A stretch of 64,000 nucleotides of DNA. Source: Rhodospirillales bacterium. Lineage in GTDB: Bacteria > Pseudomonadota > Alphaproteobacteria > Reyranellales > Reyranellaceae. The DNA lies in contig CP064988.1 of the NCBI GenBank assembly GCA_016699855.1, positions 868,001 through 932,000 of the forward strand. The letters run 5' to 3'. Each line of letters begins with the position of its first letter. Position 1 is the first letter of the stretch. Both the position numbers and the translations under genes were made by a program. Below the pieces are notes generated by a model that saw nothing but the letters and a program-made list of their open reading frames with translations, was not told the DNA's origin and did not search any database. Below, one piece after another: positions 1-9,932 of the stretch.

Positions 1-77
1 CCTGCCTGACGCGCCCGTGGACGGGGCCACAAGGCGAGCGACGGGGCGGAAAGCGCCCGGCCATGGAACGCCCCACG

Positions 78-2576
78 CTACCGCGCGCGCTCGAGCTCGC
101 GCACGGTGGCGGCGACGGCGGGATCGTCCGGCAGGATCTCGGCCATCGTGCGCGCGTGGACGAGCGCCTGGGCGGGCGCGCCGCGCTCGCGGTTCAACGA
201 CACCAGCGCGCCGAGCACGTCGATATCGTAGGGATGGCGCGCGACGGCCGCCTCCAAGGCCGCGAGCGCCTCGTCGCGGCGGCCGGCCGAGTGGAGCGCG
301 ATGGCGTGGACGTAGGCGTAACGTGCGACGTCCGGCGCGGCCTCGGCGGCCGCGGCGAGTTCCTTCAGCGCGTCCGCCCGCTCGCCCTTCCGGACGAGCA
401 GCAGCCCCAACGCGTGGCGCAGTTCCGCCGCGCGCGGGACCGCGGCGAGGCCGTCGCGCAACACCCTCTCGCCCTCCGCGTCGCGTCCTTCCTGCCGATG
501 GAGGTCGGCCATGTTGACGTAGCCGCCGACGAAGCGGGAATCGAGCCGCAGCGCCTCGCGGTACGCCGCCCACGCCTCGAACCGCTTCCCCTGGCGCAGA
601 TACAGATTGCCGAGGTTGACGTTGGTGGCGGGCCAGTCCGCCTCCTGGCGCAGCGACGCGAGGAGTTCCGCGACCGCTCTCTCGCGCGCCGCCCGCCGAG
701 CCGGCGGAAACTGGGCGTCGGGGATATCGGCGAGCAGGCGGGCGGCCTCGATGCGCACGCCGCGCACGGAGTCGTCCACTAGCGCCGCCGCGGCCTCGAC
801 GCGGACGGCCGGCGGAAACGGGTCCAGCATTCCCAGCGCGGCGATTCGCACGGCGGGATCGGGATCGCCCGACAAGACGCGCGCCAACGGCAGCAGCGCG
901 GGCCGCATGTGGGCCTGCGCCGCCGTCGCCGCGGTCGCGCGCACGATCGCCGGCCGCGCCGGATCGCGCGCCAGGTCCAGCAGCGTCGGCAGGGCGCGCG
1001 CGCCTCCGGTCAGGACCGCGTGCAGGACCGGCCCGTGCTGCGGTCGATCGCGCCACGTCGTCCCGTACCATCCGTCCATCGCGGCGGCCGCCCATGCCGC
1101 GTCGCGGCCGGCGTGGCACGACACGCAGGCGTCGGGCGATCCGACCGCCGCGGAGATGTCCGGCCGCGGCACGCGGAAGCCATGGTCGCGCCGGGCGTCG
1201 ATCACCATGTATTTCTGCGCCGGCATGTGGCATTCGACGCACTCCGCGCCTTTGCTCCCCGCTGCGTGGAAATGGTGCCGCGGCGTGTCGAAGGCGGCGG
1301 GGTCGTGGCATTGGCCGCACACGCCCTTGCCTTCGATCCGCAGCTTCAGCGAATGCGGTTCGTGGCAGTCGACGCACGTCACGCCACGCTGGAACATCCG
1401 GCTCTGCAGGAACGAGCCCCAAGTGTAGACCTCGTCGCGTTGCTGGCCGTCGGCGTGATAGTTCGGCGGCAGCAGCGGCGCCAAACGATGGGTATCCTCG
1501 AGCGGAGCGCCCGGCGCGCCGCCCTCGGCGAGGGTCGAGCGCCGCGCGTGGCAGGCGGCGCAAACGTTCGCCACCGCCGCCTCCGGCGGCCGGTCGCGCT
1601 GGGCGATCGGCGCGCCGGTCGCGGGGAACCGCCACGCCTCGCCCCAGCGGCTGCGCAGCTGGACGACGAGTCCGTTGTCGCCGCGTGGACGGCCCGCCGC
1701 GCCGGACGGCCGCGCCCAATCGACGTGCCGCGACCCCGGCCCGTGGCACGCTTCGCACGCGACGTTGATCTCGCTGAACGTCGTCTGATACGTCCGCCGC
1801 GTGGCGTCGTAGTTCTTGCGGAGATTCGTCGAATGGCACTCCGCGCACTGCAGGTTCCAGTTCTGGTAAAGGCCGGTCCAGTGGAGCTGGTCGTCGTGCG
1901 CGATCCGCTCGCCGGGATAGAGGTGGAACCAGCGTTGCCCGCCCTCGTCCTTGGGCCGGCTGTCCCAGGCGGTGGTCAGCGCCTGGAAGCGTCCGCCGGG
2001 AAACGCCACGAGGTACTGCTGCAGGGGAAAGACGCCGAACGTGTAGGCGATCTCGAAATCCGCCGGCGCGCCGTCCGGACCCTCGGTCCGCACCATGTAC
2101 TTGGCCCCGCGCCGGAAGAACCGCGACTCCATGCCGTGATGGACGAGCGTCGCGTCCTTGAAGTCGCCCAGCACCGAACGTTCGCTGGCCTCCTGCATCG
2201 CCATATCGTGGTGCGATCCGCGCCACGCCTTGAGCTGGTCCTGATGACACTGTCCGCACGCGGCGGCGCCGACGAAGGTCGCCGCGGCGGCGGTCACTGG
2301 AGGGAGCGCGGCGGCCGTGACGGCGGGCGGTGGCTGCGACGGCGATGGAGCCGACGGCGAGGGAGGCGGCGCGAACGCGTAGTACCCACCAGCGACGATC
2401 AATACGGCGATGAGCGCCGCGGTGACGACACGCCAGTCCATATGTGCGCGACGCCTCGGCGCGGCGGCCGGCATGCCGGCCGAAGCCGCCGCCGGCGCCT
2501 TCACGCCGACGGAGCGCTTCGCCGCCGCACGACCGCGACCAGCGGCGCCGGCGGACCTGCTCTTACGACGCGCCAT
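78..2576 (-). CDS. Octaheme c-type cytochrome with HEAT and TPR repeats
   Basis: Predicted membrane-anchored multiheme cytochrome, about 832 aa, facing the periplasm. After a basic N-terminus there is one transmembrane segment (near residues 47-69) and a Pro/Ala/Ser-rich linker. Eight CxxCH heme sites follow (CGQCH, CAECH, CEACH, CAACH, CVDCH, CGQCH, CVECH, CVSCH), the first near residue 107. This resembles the cytochrome c554-type multiheme fold. The C-terminal part carries HEAT-like repeats and then several TPR units (WAAYREAL, LRHALGLLL). Electron transfer is clear from the hemes; the redox partner is unknown. The repeat domains suggest docking to another protein. I chose the ATG at 2576; a TTG at 2594 is possible and neither has a clear ribosome-binding site. 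It lies 45 bp downstream of the MscS gene on the same strand. Confidence 0.85.
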   Translation of the reverse strand: MARRKSRSAGAAGRGRAAAKRSVGVKAPAAASAGMPAAAPRRRAHMDWRVVTAALIAVLIVAGGYYAFAPPPSPSAPSPSQPPPAVTAAALPPVTAAAATFVGAAACGQCHQDQLKAWRGSHHDMAMQEASERSVLGDFKDATLVHHGMESRFFRRGAKYMVRTEGPDGAPADFEIAYTFGVFPLQQYLVAFPGGRFQALTTAWDSRPKDEGGQRWFHLYPGERIAHDDQLHWTGLYQNWNLQCAECHSTNLRKNYDATRRTYQTTFSEINVACEACHGPGSRHVDWARPSGAAGRPRGDNGLVVQLRSRWGEAWRFPATGAPIAQRDRPPEAAVANVCAACHARRSTLAEGGAPGAPLEDTHRLAPLLPPNYHADGQQRDEVYTWGSFLQSRMFQRGVTCVDCHEPHSLKLRIEGKGVCGQCHDPAAFDTPRHHFHAAGSKGAECVECHMPAQKYMVIDARRDHGFRVPRPDISAAVGSPDACVSCHAGRDAAWAAAAMDGWYGTTWRDRPQHGPVLHAVLTGGARALPTLLDLARDPARPAIVRATAATAAQAHMRPALLPLARVLSGDPDPAVRIAALGMLDPFPPAVRVEAAAALVDDSVRGVRIEAARLLADIPDAQFPPARRAARERAVAELLASLRQEADWPATNVNLGNLYLRQGKRFEAWAAYREALRLDSRFVGGYVNMADLHRQEGRDAEGERVLRDGLAAVPRAAELRHALGLLLVRKGERADALKELAAAAEAAPDVARYAYVHAIALHSAGRRDEALAALEAAVARHPYDIDVLGALVSLNRERGAPAQALVHARTMAEILPDDPAVAATVRELERAR

Positions 2577-2621
2577 CGCAGGCGGGCCCGCCAAAGCGGC
2601 GCAGCGCGCCCGCAGCGGCGG

Positions 2622-4940
2622 TCACGTGGGTCCGCTTCTGCCGGCGGATGCGCCCCCGGCGGCGGCCGCCGCCGCATCGTCGACGGTCGCGCCGTCGCGG
2701 TCGACCCTCACGGTCACCTCACGGCTGGCCATCCGGACGCCCTCCTTGCTGAAGGCGTCGCGGATGCGCTGGTAGGCCTCCCGGCGGATCATCCAGACCT
2801 TGGCACCCGGCTTGGCGATGTACTTGACGCCGATGATCAGCGCGTTGTCCTCGATGCGGCGCACCCCCTGCGACTTGATCGGGACGATGAATTCCTGCGT
2901 GTACTGCGGATCCTTCAGCAGGTCGGCGCCGATGCCCTTGACGATCTTCTTGATCTTCTGCAGGTCGCTGTCCGGCGCGACGCTGAACTCCAGCCGTATC
3001 AGCATCCAGTCCCGGCTGGTGTTTGTGAGCGCCTTGATCTGGCCGAATGGCAGCACGTGCACCGCGCCGCGGTGGTGGCGTAGCCGCAGGGCCCGCAGCG
3101 AGATTCCCTCGACCGTCCCCCGGATGTTGCCGACCTCGACGTAGTCGCCGACGCGGAAGGCGTCCTCGAGCAGGAAGAACACGCCCGCGAGGATATCGGA
3201 TATCGTCGACTGGGCGCCGAGGCCGATCGCGATGCCGATCACGCCGGCGCTGGCCAGCAGCGGGCCGATATCCAGACCGATCGCTGACAGACCGATCATG
3301 ATGCCGAGCGTGAAAATGGCGATCTGGAGGAAGCGTCGGAACAACGGCAGCAGGGTCATGTAGCGCTGGGCGTTGGGGTTGCCGCCGCTCTGCACGAGGC
3401 GTACGTGCAGCATCAGGACCCAGAGGCCGATCAGGCCCCAGACGATGTAGCCGACCAGCAGCAGGCCGACCAGCTCGCCGGTCACGACCAACAGCCATCC
3501 GCCAAGTCCGAAATGCGCCGGCCGCAGACCCCACAGACCTCCGATGACGACGATCGCGCCGAGTCCGAGCGCGAGCCAGATCGCGCGCATCAGAGGCCCC
3601 GCGCCCGGGCTGCCGGCGAAGCCCGCCGTCGGCTGCGCGGCCGGCTGATCGTCGTCACCTGGCGTCGGCGCGACGGCCGCGGTCGTGGTCGACGCGCGCG
3701 CGACCGAACGGTCCACGGCGCGACGCGCGGCGGCGCCCAGCGCCACGACCAGCGCGGGAAGCGCGAAGGTGGCGAGCACCTTCTGCGCGACACCACCCTG
3801 GTCGCGCATCATCGCGTTGATGGCGAGCAGCCAGACGACGGCGAGGAAGACCACAGCGACCGGCATCCACGCCCGCGCGAACGACCTACCCCAACGGTCG
3901 TCTGCCGCGAGGGCGTACGTGACCGCGGAGACGGCGGCGGCGCGGTAACGCCACACCAACCAGCCCATGCACAACCAGATCACCGGACTGAGCGAGCCGC
4001 CGACCATGAGCGCGGATTCGCGGGGCGCGCCAAGGATGCCCAGCGTCTGCGCGAAGACGAAAATGGCGGCGATCAACCCGCACGCGGCCGCCACGACGCG
4101 GTAGAGGTCGCGCGCCAGTCCGTCGTCCATCGCGACCCGCCGCCGCCCGGACGCGCTCCGGCCGAGCAGGGCGTTCGCGAGCGCGACGGGAACCGCCACC
4201 ATGAGACAGGCGCTCAACGCGACCGCTAGAAACGCCTTGGCCTCCGGTCCGAACGGCGCCTGGAGCCACCATGCGATGAACCAACCGGCGATGAACGCCG
4301 CGATCCCAGCGGCCTCGGTGGCGATCGCCGACGCGATCCCCGAGGGCGCTTCGCCCGACGCGTCCCGCCGTTCCGCCGCGCCCGTGAGGGCGCGCCGGCC
4401 GCGCGACCGCGCGGCGACGAGGAGGATGATCCCGACGGCGGCGCATATGAGAGCCGCCTCGAGCCGCACGAGCCCGGCGAGACTCCGGCCCGCCGTCCGC
4501 GCTTCCGAGGCCTTGCGTTCGATGACGCCGGGCAATCCGGCCCACGCGCCGCCGGCCCCCGTCAGCAGATTGGCCACCGACTCGAGCACCTGCGCGCCCG
4601 CGGTGGCGCCCCCGGTCGCGTTTCGCCGGAGAAGATCCGCGCCGACGAGGTGCATGACCTGGCGGACCTGCTCGTCGGTCAGGCGCGCGAGCACGGCCTC
4701 CACTTTTCCGGCGTCGGACGTCCTGAGAATCTCCGCGGCGGCCGCCTCGACGGTGCTTTCCGTCCCACCGGAGCGCGCTTTCGCCCATCCCGGCGTCGCG
4801 GCGAACGCGGCCATCAGCACCAGGAACGCGACGAACGCGCGCGCGAGCCACGGGGCGACGGCGCGACGCGCCACGGCAGTCGCCGGCGCGATCCCGACGC
4901 ACGCGAGGCGCGTGGCGGCCTCGGTCCTCCCTGTCGACAT
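2622..4940 (-). CDS. Large MscS-family mechanosensitive channel
   Basis: Predicted inner-membrane mechanosensitive ion channel of about 772 aa, much longer than E. coli MscS (286 aa), so closer to the MscK/YbdG-like large members. The N-terminus has a signal-like hydrophobic segment, then a periplasmic stretch and many transmembrane helices. The diagnostic pore-lining and beta-domain region is clear: a Gly/Ala-rich helix (GIAIGLGAQ, STISDILAGV) followed by FLLEDAFRVGDYVEVG. A cytoplasmic alpha/beta domain comes next, then an Ala/Gly-rich tail. The start at 4940 is set by GGAGGG six bases upstream; an in-frame ATG at 5051 would overlap the neighbouring barrel gene. The likely role is release of solutes on osmotic downshock; this is inferred from the family. 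Confidence 0.88.
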   Translation of the reverse strand: MSTGRTEAATRLACVGIAPATAVARRAVAPWLARAFVAFLVLMAAFAATPGWAKARSGGTESTVEAAAAEILRTSDAGKVEAVLARLTDEQVRQVMHLVGADLLRRNATGGATAGAQVLESVANLLTGAGGAWAGLPGVIERKASEARTAGRSLAGLVRLEAALICAAVGIILLVAARSRGRRALTGAAERRDASGEAPSGIASAIATEAAGIAAFIAGWFIAWWLQAPFGPEAKAFLAVALSACLMVAVPVALANALLGRSASGRRRVAMDDGLARDLYRVVAAACGLIAAIFVFAQTLGILGAPRESALMVGGSLSPVIWLCMGWLVWRYRAAAVSAVTYALAADDRWGRSFARAWMPVAVVFLAVVWLLAINAMMRDQGGVAQKVLATFALPALVVALGAAARRAVDRSVARASTTTAAVAPTPGDDDQPAAQPTAGFAGSPGAGPLMRAIWLALGLGAIVVIGGLWGLRPAHFGLGGWLLVVTGELVGLLLVGYIVWGLIGLWVLMLHVRLVQSGGNPNAQRYMTLLPLFRRFLQIAIFTLGIMIGLSAIGLDIGPLLASAGVIGIAIGLGAQSTISDILAGVFFLLEDAFRVGDYVEVGNIRGTVEGISLRALRLRHHRGAVHVLPFGQIKALTNTSRDWMLIRLEFSVAPDSDLQKIKKIVKGIGADLLKDPQYTQEFIVPIKSQGVRRIEDNALIIGVKYIAKPGAKVWMIRREAYQRIRDAFSKEGVRMASREVTVRVDRDGATVDDAAAAAAGGASAGRSGPT

Positions 4941-5010
4941 CGCGCCCTCCCACTCCGAACGCGCCACGGGGTGTCCGTCGGGGCCGGCAGTCGTGCCGAC
5001 GCGCCCCCGA

Positions 5011-5778
5011 TCAGAAGCGGAACGTGGCGCCGAGGATCGGCCCGCCGACATCGACGGCGATGTTGCCGCGGTCGACGGCGATGTGGCGCCAGCCAGCCCT
5101 CAGATCGACCCATTCGGCGGCGCGGTAATTCACGGTGCCGAGAAGTTGCCACGTCACCTTGGTCTTGCCGAGGTCGAAGCCGCCGATATCGAAGTAGCCG
5201 GAGACGCTCCAGCGGTCGTCGAGCGAGAGCGTCACGCGCGCGGCAAGGACCGGATCGACGAAGGTCTTGTCGAACTTGGCCGATTCGGCTGGCAGAAGAG
5301 CCGCGTTCAGCGTCGTCTTGGACGAGATCGACCACAGCCGGAAGCCGGCGCCGACGTCGGCCTTGATGGCGGCGTCGTCGGCGACCCGGTAGAACCCGAT
5401 GCCCGACACCGTCAGCGTCGACAATTTGGCCTTGCCGTCGTTGAAGAGCAGGTTGCGCGTGTCTATCCGCGAGGCGACGGGCAGGTAGATCACATCGCCG
5501 ACAAATCCAAAGCGTCCGTTGCGGACCTCGCCAGCGAGCATTATCGGGGGGCCGTCGAGAATCTTCAGAATATCCGTGAAGGACTGGCTGACGCTATGCG
5601 ATCCGACGGTACCCGGCGGCGAGACCTTGGTCTTGATCCCGGACATCCAGAGATAGGACGTCGCGCTGAACTCCCATGGCGCGTCCTGCGCCACGGCCGG
5701 CGACCCCGCGCCGATGGCGAGCGCCAGCGATCCGCCGATCGCGGCGACGGCGATGCTATGCGTACCTCTGAATTTCAT
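5011..5778 (-). CDS. Outer-membrane beta-barrel protein, porin-like
   Basis: A 255-residue exported protein of unknown substrate. It has a signal peptide (MKFRGTHS, a hydrophobic core, then PAVAQ as the probable cleavage site). Alternating aromatic/polar segments run through the rest and it ends in Phe (GATFRF), the typical C-terminal signature for outer-membrane barrel assembly. The ATG at 5778 is preceded by GGGGAAG, which excludes the slightly longer in-frame start at 5805. It sits 70 bp upstream of the MscS gene on the same strand and may be co-transcribed with it. It is too short for a classical 16-strand porin and could be an 8- or 10-strand barrel. Confidence 0.75.
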   Translation of the reverse strand: MKFRGTHSIAVAAIGGSLALAIGAGSPAVAQDAPWEFSATSYLWMSGIKTKVSPPGTVGSHSVSQSFTDILKILDGPPIMLAGEVRNGRFGFVGDVIYLPVASRIDTRNLLFNDGKAKLSTLTVSGIGFYRVADDAAIKADVGAGFRLWSISSKTTLNAALLPAESAKFDKTFVDPVLAARVTLSLDDRWSVSGYFDIGGFDLGKTKVTWQLLGTVNYRAAEWVDLRAGWRHIAVDRGNIAVDVGGPILGATFRF

Positions 5779-6054
5779 TTCTTCCCCCGATAGAGCGTCA
5801 GCCACACGACGACGACATGACCCCGACGATGGCGGCCCCCGGCTTCGCGCCGAGGTTCAGCGCCTCTTCCCACGCCCGTCCCGCGGCGACAGAATCGCGG
5901 ATCGCGGCATCCGCATCGCCTCCCTAGAGCACAATCCTCCACAAATTCATAGCGATTCGGGCACAGGTCAGCCCTCGGCTCAACTGTGCGCGCCAGCCCG
6001 CGTGACGCCATCGGGAATGAACGCCTCCGTCGAGAGGGCCCCGCAAATCGACTT
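5779..6054. other. Intergenic region without a recognised gene
   Basis: About 280 bases between the barrel gene and the hairpin behind the DUF1254 gene. Short open frames here have no family features or plausible ribosome-binding sites. The promoter of the barrel gene should lie here, but I could not find a convincing -35/-10 pair. Confidence 0.5.
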
Positions 6055-6073
6055 CGCCGGGCGCCGCCCGGCG
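6055..6073 (-). terminator. GC hairpin behind the DUF1254 gene
   Basis: Perfect 8-bp inverted repeat CGCCGGGC / GCCCGGCG with a 3-base loop, starting 12 bases past the stop codon of the DUF1254 gene. There is no clean T-run after it on the minus strand, so it may act only as an RNA 3'-end stabiliser or need Rho. Confidence 0.4.
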
Positions 6074-6084
6074 CGTCGGCCGCG

Positions 6085-7518
6085 CTACTGGGGCAGCGCC
6101 CCCGCGCCTCCCTGGAGCTTCGTCACCGACGGCGGGCTCCACTTCCCCGTGAGCGCCTCCGGTCTCGGGGCGTATAGGCGCATCGTCAGGTTGAAGGGGC
6201 CCTTGGGCGCCGGAAGCCAATTGGCCTCCTTGCCGGGCCCCGGACTGGCGTTCTGGATATAGAGATCGAGCGACCCGTCCGCGTTGTAGCGGAAGGGCAT
6301 CCAGCTGCTCACCGCGAACCGGTTCAGCGGGTTCGCGACCTGGAACCCTTCCGGATCGTACAGGGTGATCGACCAGAACGCCTCGGCCGCCGGCGTGGCT
6401 CCTTTCGGGAAATGGATCACATACCGGTTCGCGCCGTCGAGCGGCCTGCCGGCCTCGTCGCCAAGGTTCAACGGATAGATGGCGTCCTCGGGGAGATTCG
6501 CGCCAAGTCCGACCTGCGCGACGATCGCCCGCTTCAGATAGTAATTTCCGTAGACGCCCATCGTGTCGGTGTTCATCGACCAGCCGTTGACGACCGTCGC
6601 GAGAGTCCTGACCTTCCATTCCATCAGAGCCTGCCCCGCCTCGGGCGCGGCCTCGAACGCCTTGCGTGCCACGGGGCTGGCCTTGGCGATGTCGAAGCTC
6701 TTGCCCGCCTCGAGACCGATCCGCCGCATGCGCGCGACGATCGGCTGGTCCGTCACCTGCGGCGGATGCAATTTCAGCAGCTCCGCCGCGTAGGCGAAGT
6801 ACGCGCCCGCAGCCATCGTGTCGACCTGCGTCTTCGGCGGCGTCTTCATGTCGACGGAGGGGTCGACCGCGCCACCGACGGCCGCCGGCGGCTTGCCCCA
6901 GCCGGAGAGCGGCGTGACCTTGTATCCGGCCTGAATCTTATGGACCGCCGGATAGTCGGACGGGCCGTCGGTCTTCGTGCGGCCGATGATCCAGACGTAC
7001 GGCGTCGGCGCGTCGATCCGGGTGACGCCGGCCGGCACCGCGCCCGTCCAACCCCGCGGCGCGACGAGGTAGTCGCCGGCCGTGGTGCCGGTCGTGCGCC
7101 AGCCCGGCGACGCGAACACGTTCGACCACATGTCGAGCATCGGCAGCAGGTAGTAGCGCCCGCCCGTGTCCGGCACGGACACGACCATCGGCTCCTTCGT
7201 CAGATCGAGCCAGGCACTGGAGTAGAGCGTGTCGAAGTTGGGCCGCACGACCGCCTTCATGTCCGCGGGCGGAAACGCCGGGATGTTGGCGAACGTGTTC
7301 GGCGGCGCCGCGATGCCGCCGGCGGCGTGGCGCTCGACGTTCGTGAGCTGCTTGCGGGTCACGTCCATGGTGACCAGCGGATAGAAGTACACGTACGCCT
7401 CGACCGCGATCGCGTGCGCCTCCTGCTCGGAAAGCGCGGGCGTCTGCGCGACCGCGACCGGCGTCCGCGCGTGGCCCAGCGCGAAGCCGAGAAACAGCGC
7501 AATGACAAGTCTAAGCAT
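6085..7518 (-). CDS. Exported DUF1254/DUF1214 domain protein
   Basis: A 477-residue secreted protein. It has a signal peptide (MLRLVIALFLGFALG, cleavage near PVAVAQ). A DUF1254 region follows (AHAIAVEAYVYFYPLVTMDV onward, FDTLYSSAWLDL), and a C-terminal DUF1214 region (FWSITLYDPEGFQVANPLNRFAV, NADGSLDLYIQ). This two-domain architecture is widespread in Proteobacteria and its biochemical role is not established. The ATG at 7518 has GGAGG at an ideal six-base distance, while the in-frame GTG at 7524 directly abuts the GGAGG. It is transcribed away from the adenylate cyclase gene, with a 265-bp shared upstream region. Confidence 0.9.
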   Translation of the reverse strand: MLRLVIALFLGFALGHARTPVAVAQTPALSEQEAHAIAVEAYVYFYPLVTMDVTRKQLTNVERHAAGGIAAPPNTFANIPAFPPADMKAVVRPNFDTLYSSAWLDLTKEPMVVSVPDTGGRYYLLPMLDMWSNVFASPGWRTTGTTAGDYLVAPRGWTGAVPAGVTRIDAPTPYVWIIGRTKTDGPSDYPAVHKIQAGYKVTPLSGWGKPPAAVGGAVDPSVDMKTPPKTQVDTMAAGAYFAYAAELLKLHPPQVTDQPIVARMRRIGLEAGKSFDIAKASPVARKAFEAAPEAGQALMEWKVRTLATVVNGWSMNTDTMGVYGNYYLKRAIVAQVGLGANLPEDAIYPLNLGDEAGRPLDGANRYVIHFPKGATPAAEAFWSITLYDPEGFQVANPLNRFAVSSWMPFRYNADGSLDLYIQNASPGPGKEANWLPAPKGPFNLTMRLYAPRPEALTGKWSPPSVTKLQGGAGALPQ

Positions 7519-7783
7519 GGGCACCCTCCAATCGGACCCTGTCGTCTCCTGGACACCGCAGCTCCCGCCCGCGTGGGTTCCACGATATTAGCCACCGTTC
7601 GTCCAGTGTTTCTAGCGTGGACTTCGACGACGGTGGAGCGGCGGCCCCGATCCGGGCGGCGAGCGGTCGCGAGCGCCCGGCGGAGAGGTCGACCGGCGGA
7701 TCGACAGCGTTCCCCGCGCCGGGACGGGCTGGCTGACGACCGGGCGGTGCCTCTTTCGCGACCGGATCGTGTATGCTGGCGCC

Positions 7784-9913
7784 ATGGCGGCGTCCGGCAA
7801 GGCGAACATCGGCTCCACCGCGCGCATTGGGCTCGCGGCGAAGCTATTCGCCATTCTGATCCTCTTGGGAGCGACCGGCGTGCTGATCACGGGCGTGCTC
7901 GGCTACGTCCGCGCCCGCGACGCGCTCGAGGAAGCGACCTACAACCAGCTCACGGCGGCCCGCAAGACCAAGACGCGCCAGATCGAAGCCCACTTCCGCC
8001 AGGTGCGTGACGAGGTGCGGCTTCTCGCCGCGACCAGGATGGTTGTCGACGCGACGCGCGCGTTCACCGCCGCCGTCGACAAACTCGACCGCATCGATGT
8101 TCCGTTCGAACTGCGCCGCAAGGTCGGAGAGTGGTACGCGAGCAACTACGTGCCGGCGCTCGCCCGTGCCACCGGCGAGGAAAGAAACCTTCCCGACTAC
8201 CTTCCCGTCGGCCCGGCTTCATACCATCTCCAGTACCACTACGTCGTCGCGAACCCGCACGAGCGTACCCGGCGCGACCTGCTCGTCGATCCGGGCGATG
8301 GCAGCGCGTATAGCGCGGTGCACGCTGCTTACCATCCATTGATGCGCGAGGCCGCCGCGACCGTCGGGTTCGTGGATTTCATGCTGGCCGACCGATCCGG
8401 CCGCCTCGTCTACACGGTCGACAAGGAGGTGGATTTCGCCACCTCGCTCCACGGGGGCCCGTACCGGCTCTCCAACGCCGCCGCCGCCGCCGCCCGCTGC
8501 GCGGGCGCCGCGGACAGGTCGACGACCTGCCTTGAGGATTTCGCCTTCTATGCGCCGGGCCGCGGCGAGCCGACAACCTTCCTGGCCGCGCCCGTGGTCG
8601 ACGGAGGTGTCGTCATCGGCGTCTTGATCGCGCAATTGTCGATCGCGGAGATAGACGGCGTGATGACCGGCGACCGGCGCTGGCCGCAGGAGGGATTCGG
8701 CGCGACCGGCGAGGCGTATCTCGTCGGCGCCGATCACCGCCTGCGCTCTGGACCGCGGGCGTTCTACGAGGACCGCGAGGCCTACCTCGCGGGGCTGAAG
8801 GCGAAGGGAGAGCGGGAGTCCGTCATCGACGCGATCCGGCGGTACGATACCCCGGTCCTGCTCCAGATCGTCGAAACGCGGGGCTCTCGCGCGGGGCTCG
8901 CGGGCAGCGAGGGCACCGGTGAGAACGTCGACCATCGCGGCGTTCCGGTCCTCGCCTCGTGGGGCCCTGTAGCCGTGCCGGGCGTGAGATGGGCGGTCGT
9001 CGCCAAGATCGACATCGCGGAGGCGTTCGCGCCGATCCACCGGCTGCGGCGGGATCTGGCGACCGTCGGCGGTCTCGCGCTGCTGGTGGTCGTCGCGACC
9101 GGCGCGTGGTTGTCGCGCGCGCTGCTCGGACCGCTGCGCGAGCTCACCGCCGGCGTGACGCGGTTCGCGTCGGGCGACTACGACGCCAAGGTGGCGGTGC
9201 GCACGCGCGACGAGATCGGGCAGCTCTGCGCCGCCTTCAACGGCATGGTCGACGAGCTGCGCGGCAAGAACGTCGTCATCGAGCGCAAGAATCAGGAGAA
9301 CGAGGAGCTGCTGCTCAACGTCCTGCCGGCGCCGATCGCCAACCGGCTGCGTGGCGGCGAGGCGGGCATCGCCGACGGCTTCGCCGAGGTCACCGTCGCC
9401 TTCGCCGACCTGGTCGGCTTCACGGCGATGACGTCGGAGATGCCGCCCCAGGAGGTCGTGACCCTTCTCAACGGGCTGTTCACGCGCTTCGACATCGCCG
9501 CCGCCGATCTCGGCATCGAGAAGATCAAGACCGTCGGCGACGCCTACATGGCGGTGTGCGGCCTGCCCGACCCGGTGGCCGACCACGCCGAGCGCATGGT
9601 GCGCATGGCGATCCGCATGGTCCACATCACGCGCGAGCACGCCTTGGAGCACCGCGTCTCGATGAAGCTGCGCGTCGGCGTCAACAGCGGACCGGTGGTC
9701 GCCGGCATCATCGGCAAGAGCAAGTACATCTACGATCTGTGGGGCGACACCGTGAACCTGGCCAGCCGGATGGAATCCGGCGGCGTGCCGGATTCGGTCC
9801 AGGTCACGCGTCCGGTCTACGAGCGGCTGAAAGACCAGTTCTCGTTCGAGCCGCGCGGCGGGATAGAGGTGAAAGGCAAGGGCGTGGTCGAAGCCTGGCT
9901 CCTCAGGCTGTAG
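7784..9913 (+). CDS. Membrane-bound class III adenylate cyclase (sensor-HAMP-cyclase)
   Basis: Predicted sensor enzyme making cAMP from ATP, 709 aa. Layout: N-terminal transmembrane helix (about 22-42), large periplasmic sensor region of Cache type (about 45-420), second transmembrane helix (about 426-445), HAMP linker (about 446-495) and class III cyclase domain (about 535-705). Catalytic features are intact: metal-binding Asp542 (FADLVGFT) and Asp586 (TVGDAYM), and transition-state Asn658 and Arg662 (DTVNLASRM). Lys582 and Asp651 (YDLWGD) occupy the base-specifying positions and point to ATP rather than GTP. The ATG at 7784 is chosen over a GTG at 7769. It is convergent with the bestrophin-like gene, 19 bp apart. 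The ligand is unknown. Confidence 0.9.
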   Translation: MAASGKANIGSTARIGLAAKLFAILILLGATGVLITGVLGYVRARDALEEATYNQLTAARKTKTRQIEAHFRQVRDEVRLLAATRMVVDATRAFTAAVDKLDRIDVPFELRRKVGEWYASNYVPALARATGEERNLPDYLPVGPASYHLQYHYVVANPHERTRRDLLVDPGDGSAYSAVHAAYHPLMREAAATVGFVDFMLADRSGRLVYTVDKEVDFATSLHGGPYRLSNAAAAAARCAGAADRSTTCLEDFAFYAPGRGEPTTFLAAPVVDGGVVIGVLIAQLSIAEIDGVMTGDRRWPQEGFGATGEAYLVGADHRLRSGPRAFYEDREAYLAGLKAKGERESVIDAIRRYDTPVLLQIVETRGSRAGLAGSEGTGENVDHRGVPVLASWGPVAVPGVRWAVVAKIDIAEAFAPIHRLRRDLATVGGLALLVVVATGAWLSRALLGPLRELTAGVTRFASGDYDAKVAVRTRDEIGQLCAAFNGMVDELRGKNVVIERKNQENEELLLNVLPAPIANRLRGGEAGIADGFAEVTVAFADLVGFTAMTSEMPPQEVVTLLNGLFTRFDIAAADLGIEKIKTVGDAYMAVCGLPDPVADHAERMVRMAIRMVHITREHALEHRVSMKLRVGVNSGPVVAGIIGKSKYIYDLWGDTVNLASRMESGGVPDSVQVTRPVYERLKDQFSFEPRGGIEVKGKGVVEAWLLRL

Positions 9914-9932
9914 GCGCCACCGCGCCGCGCTC

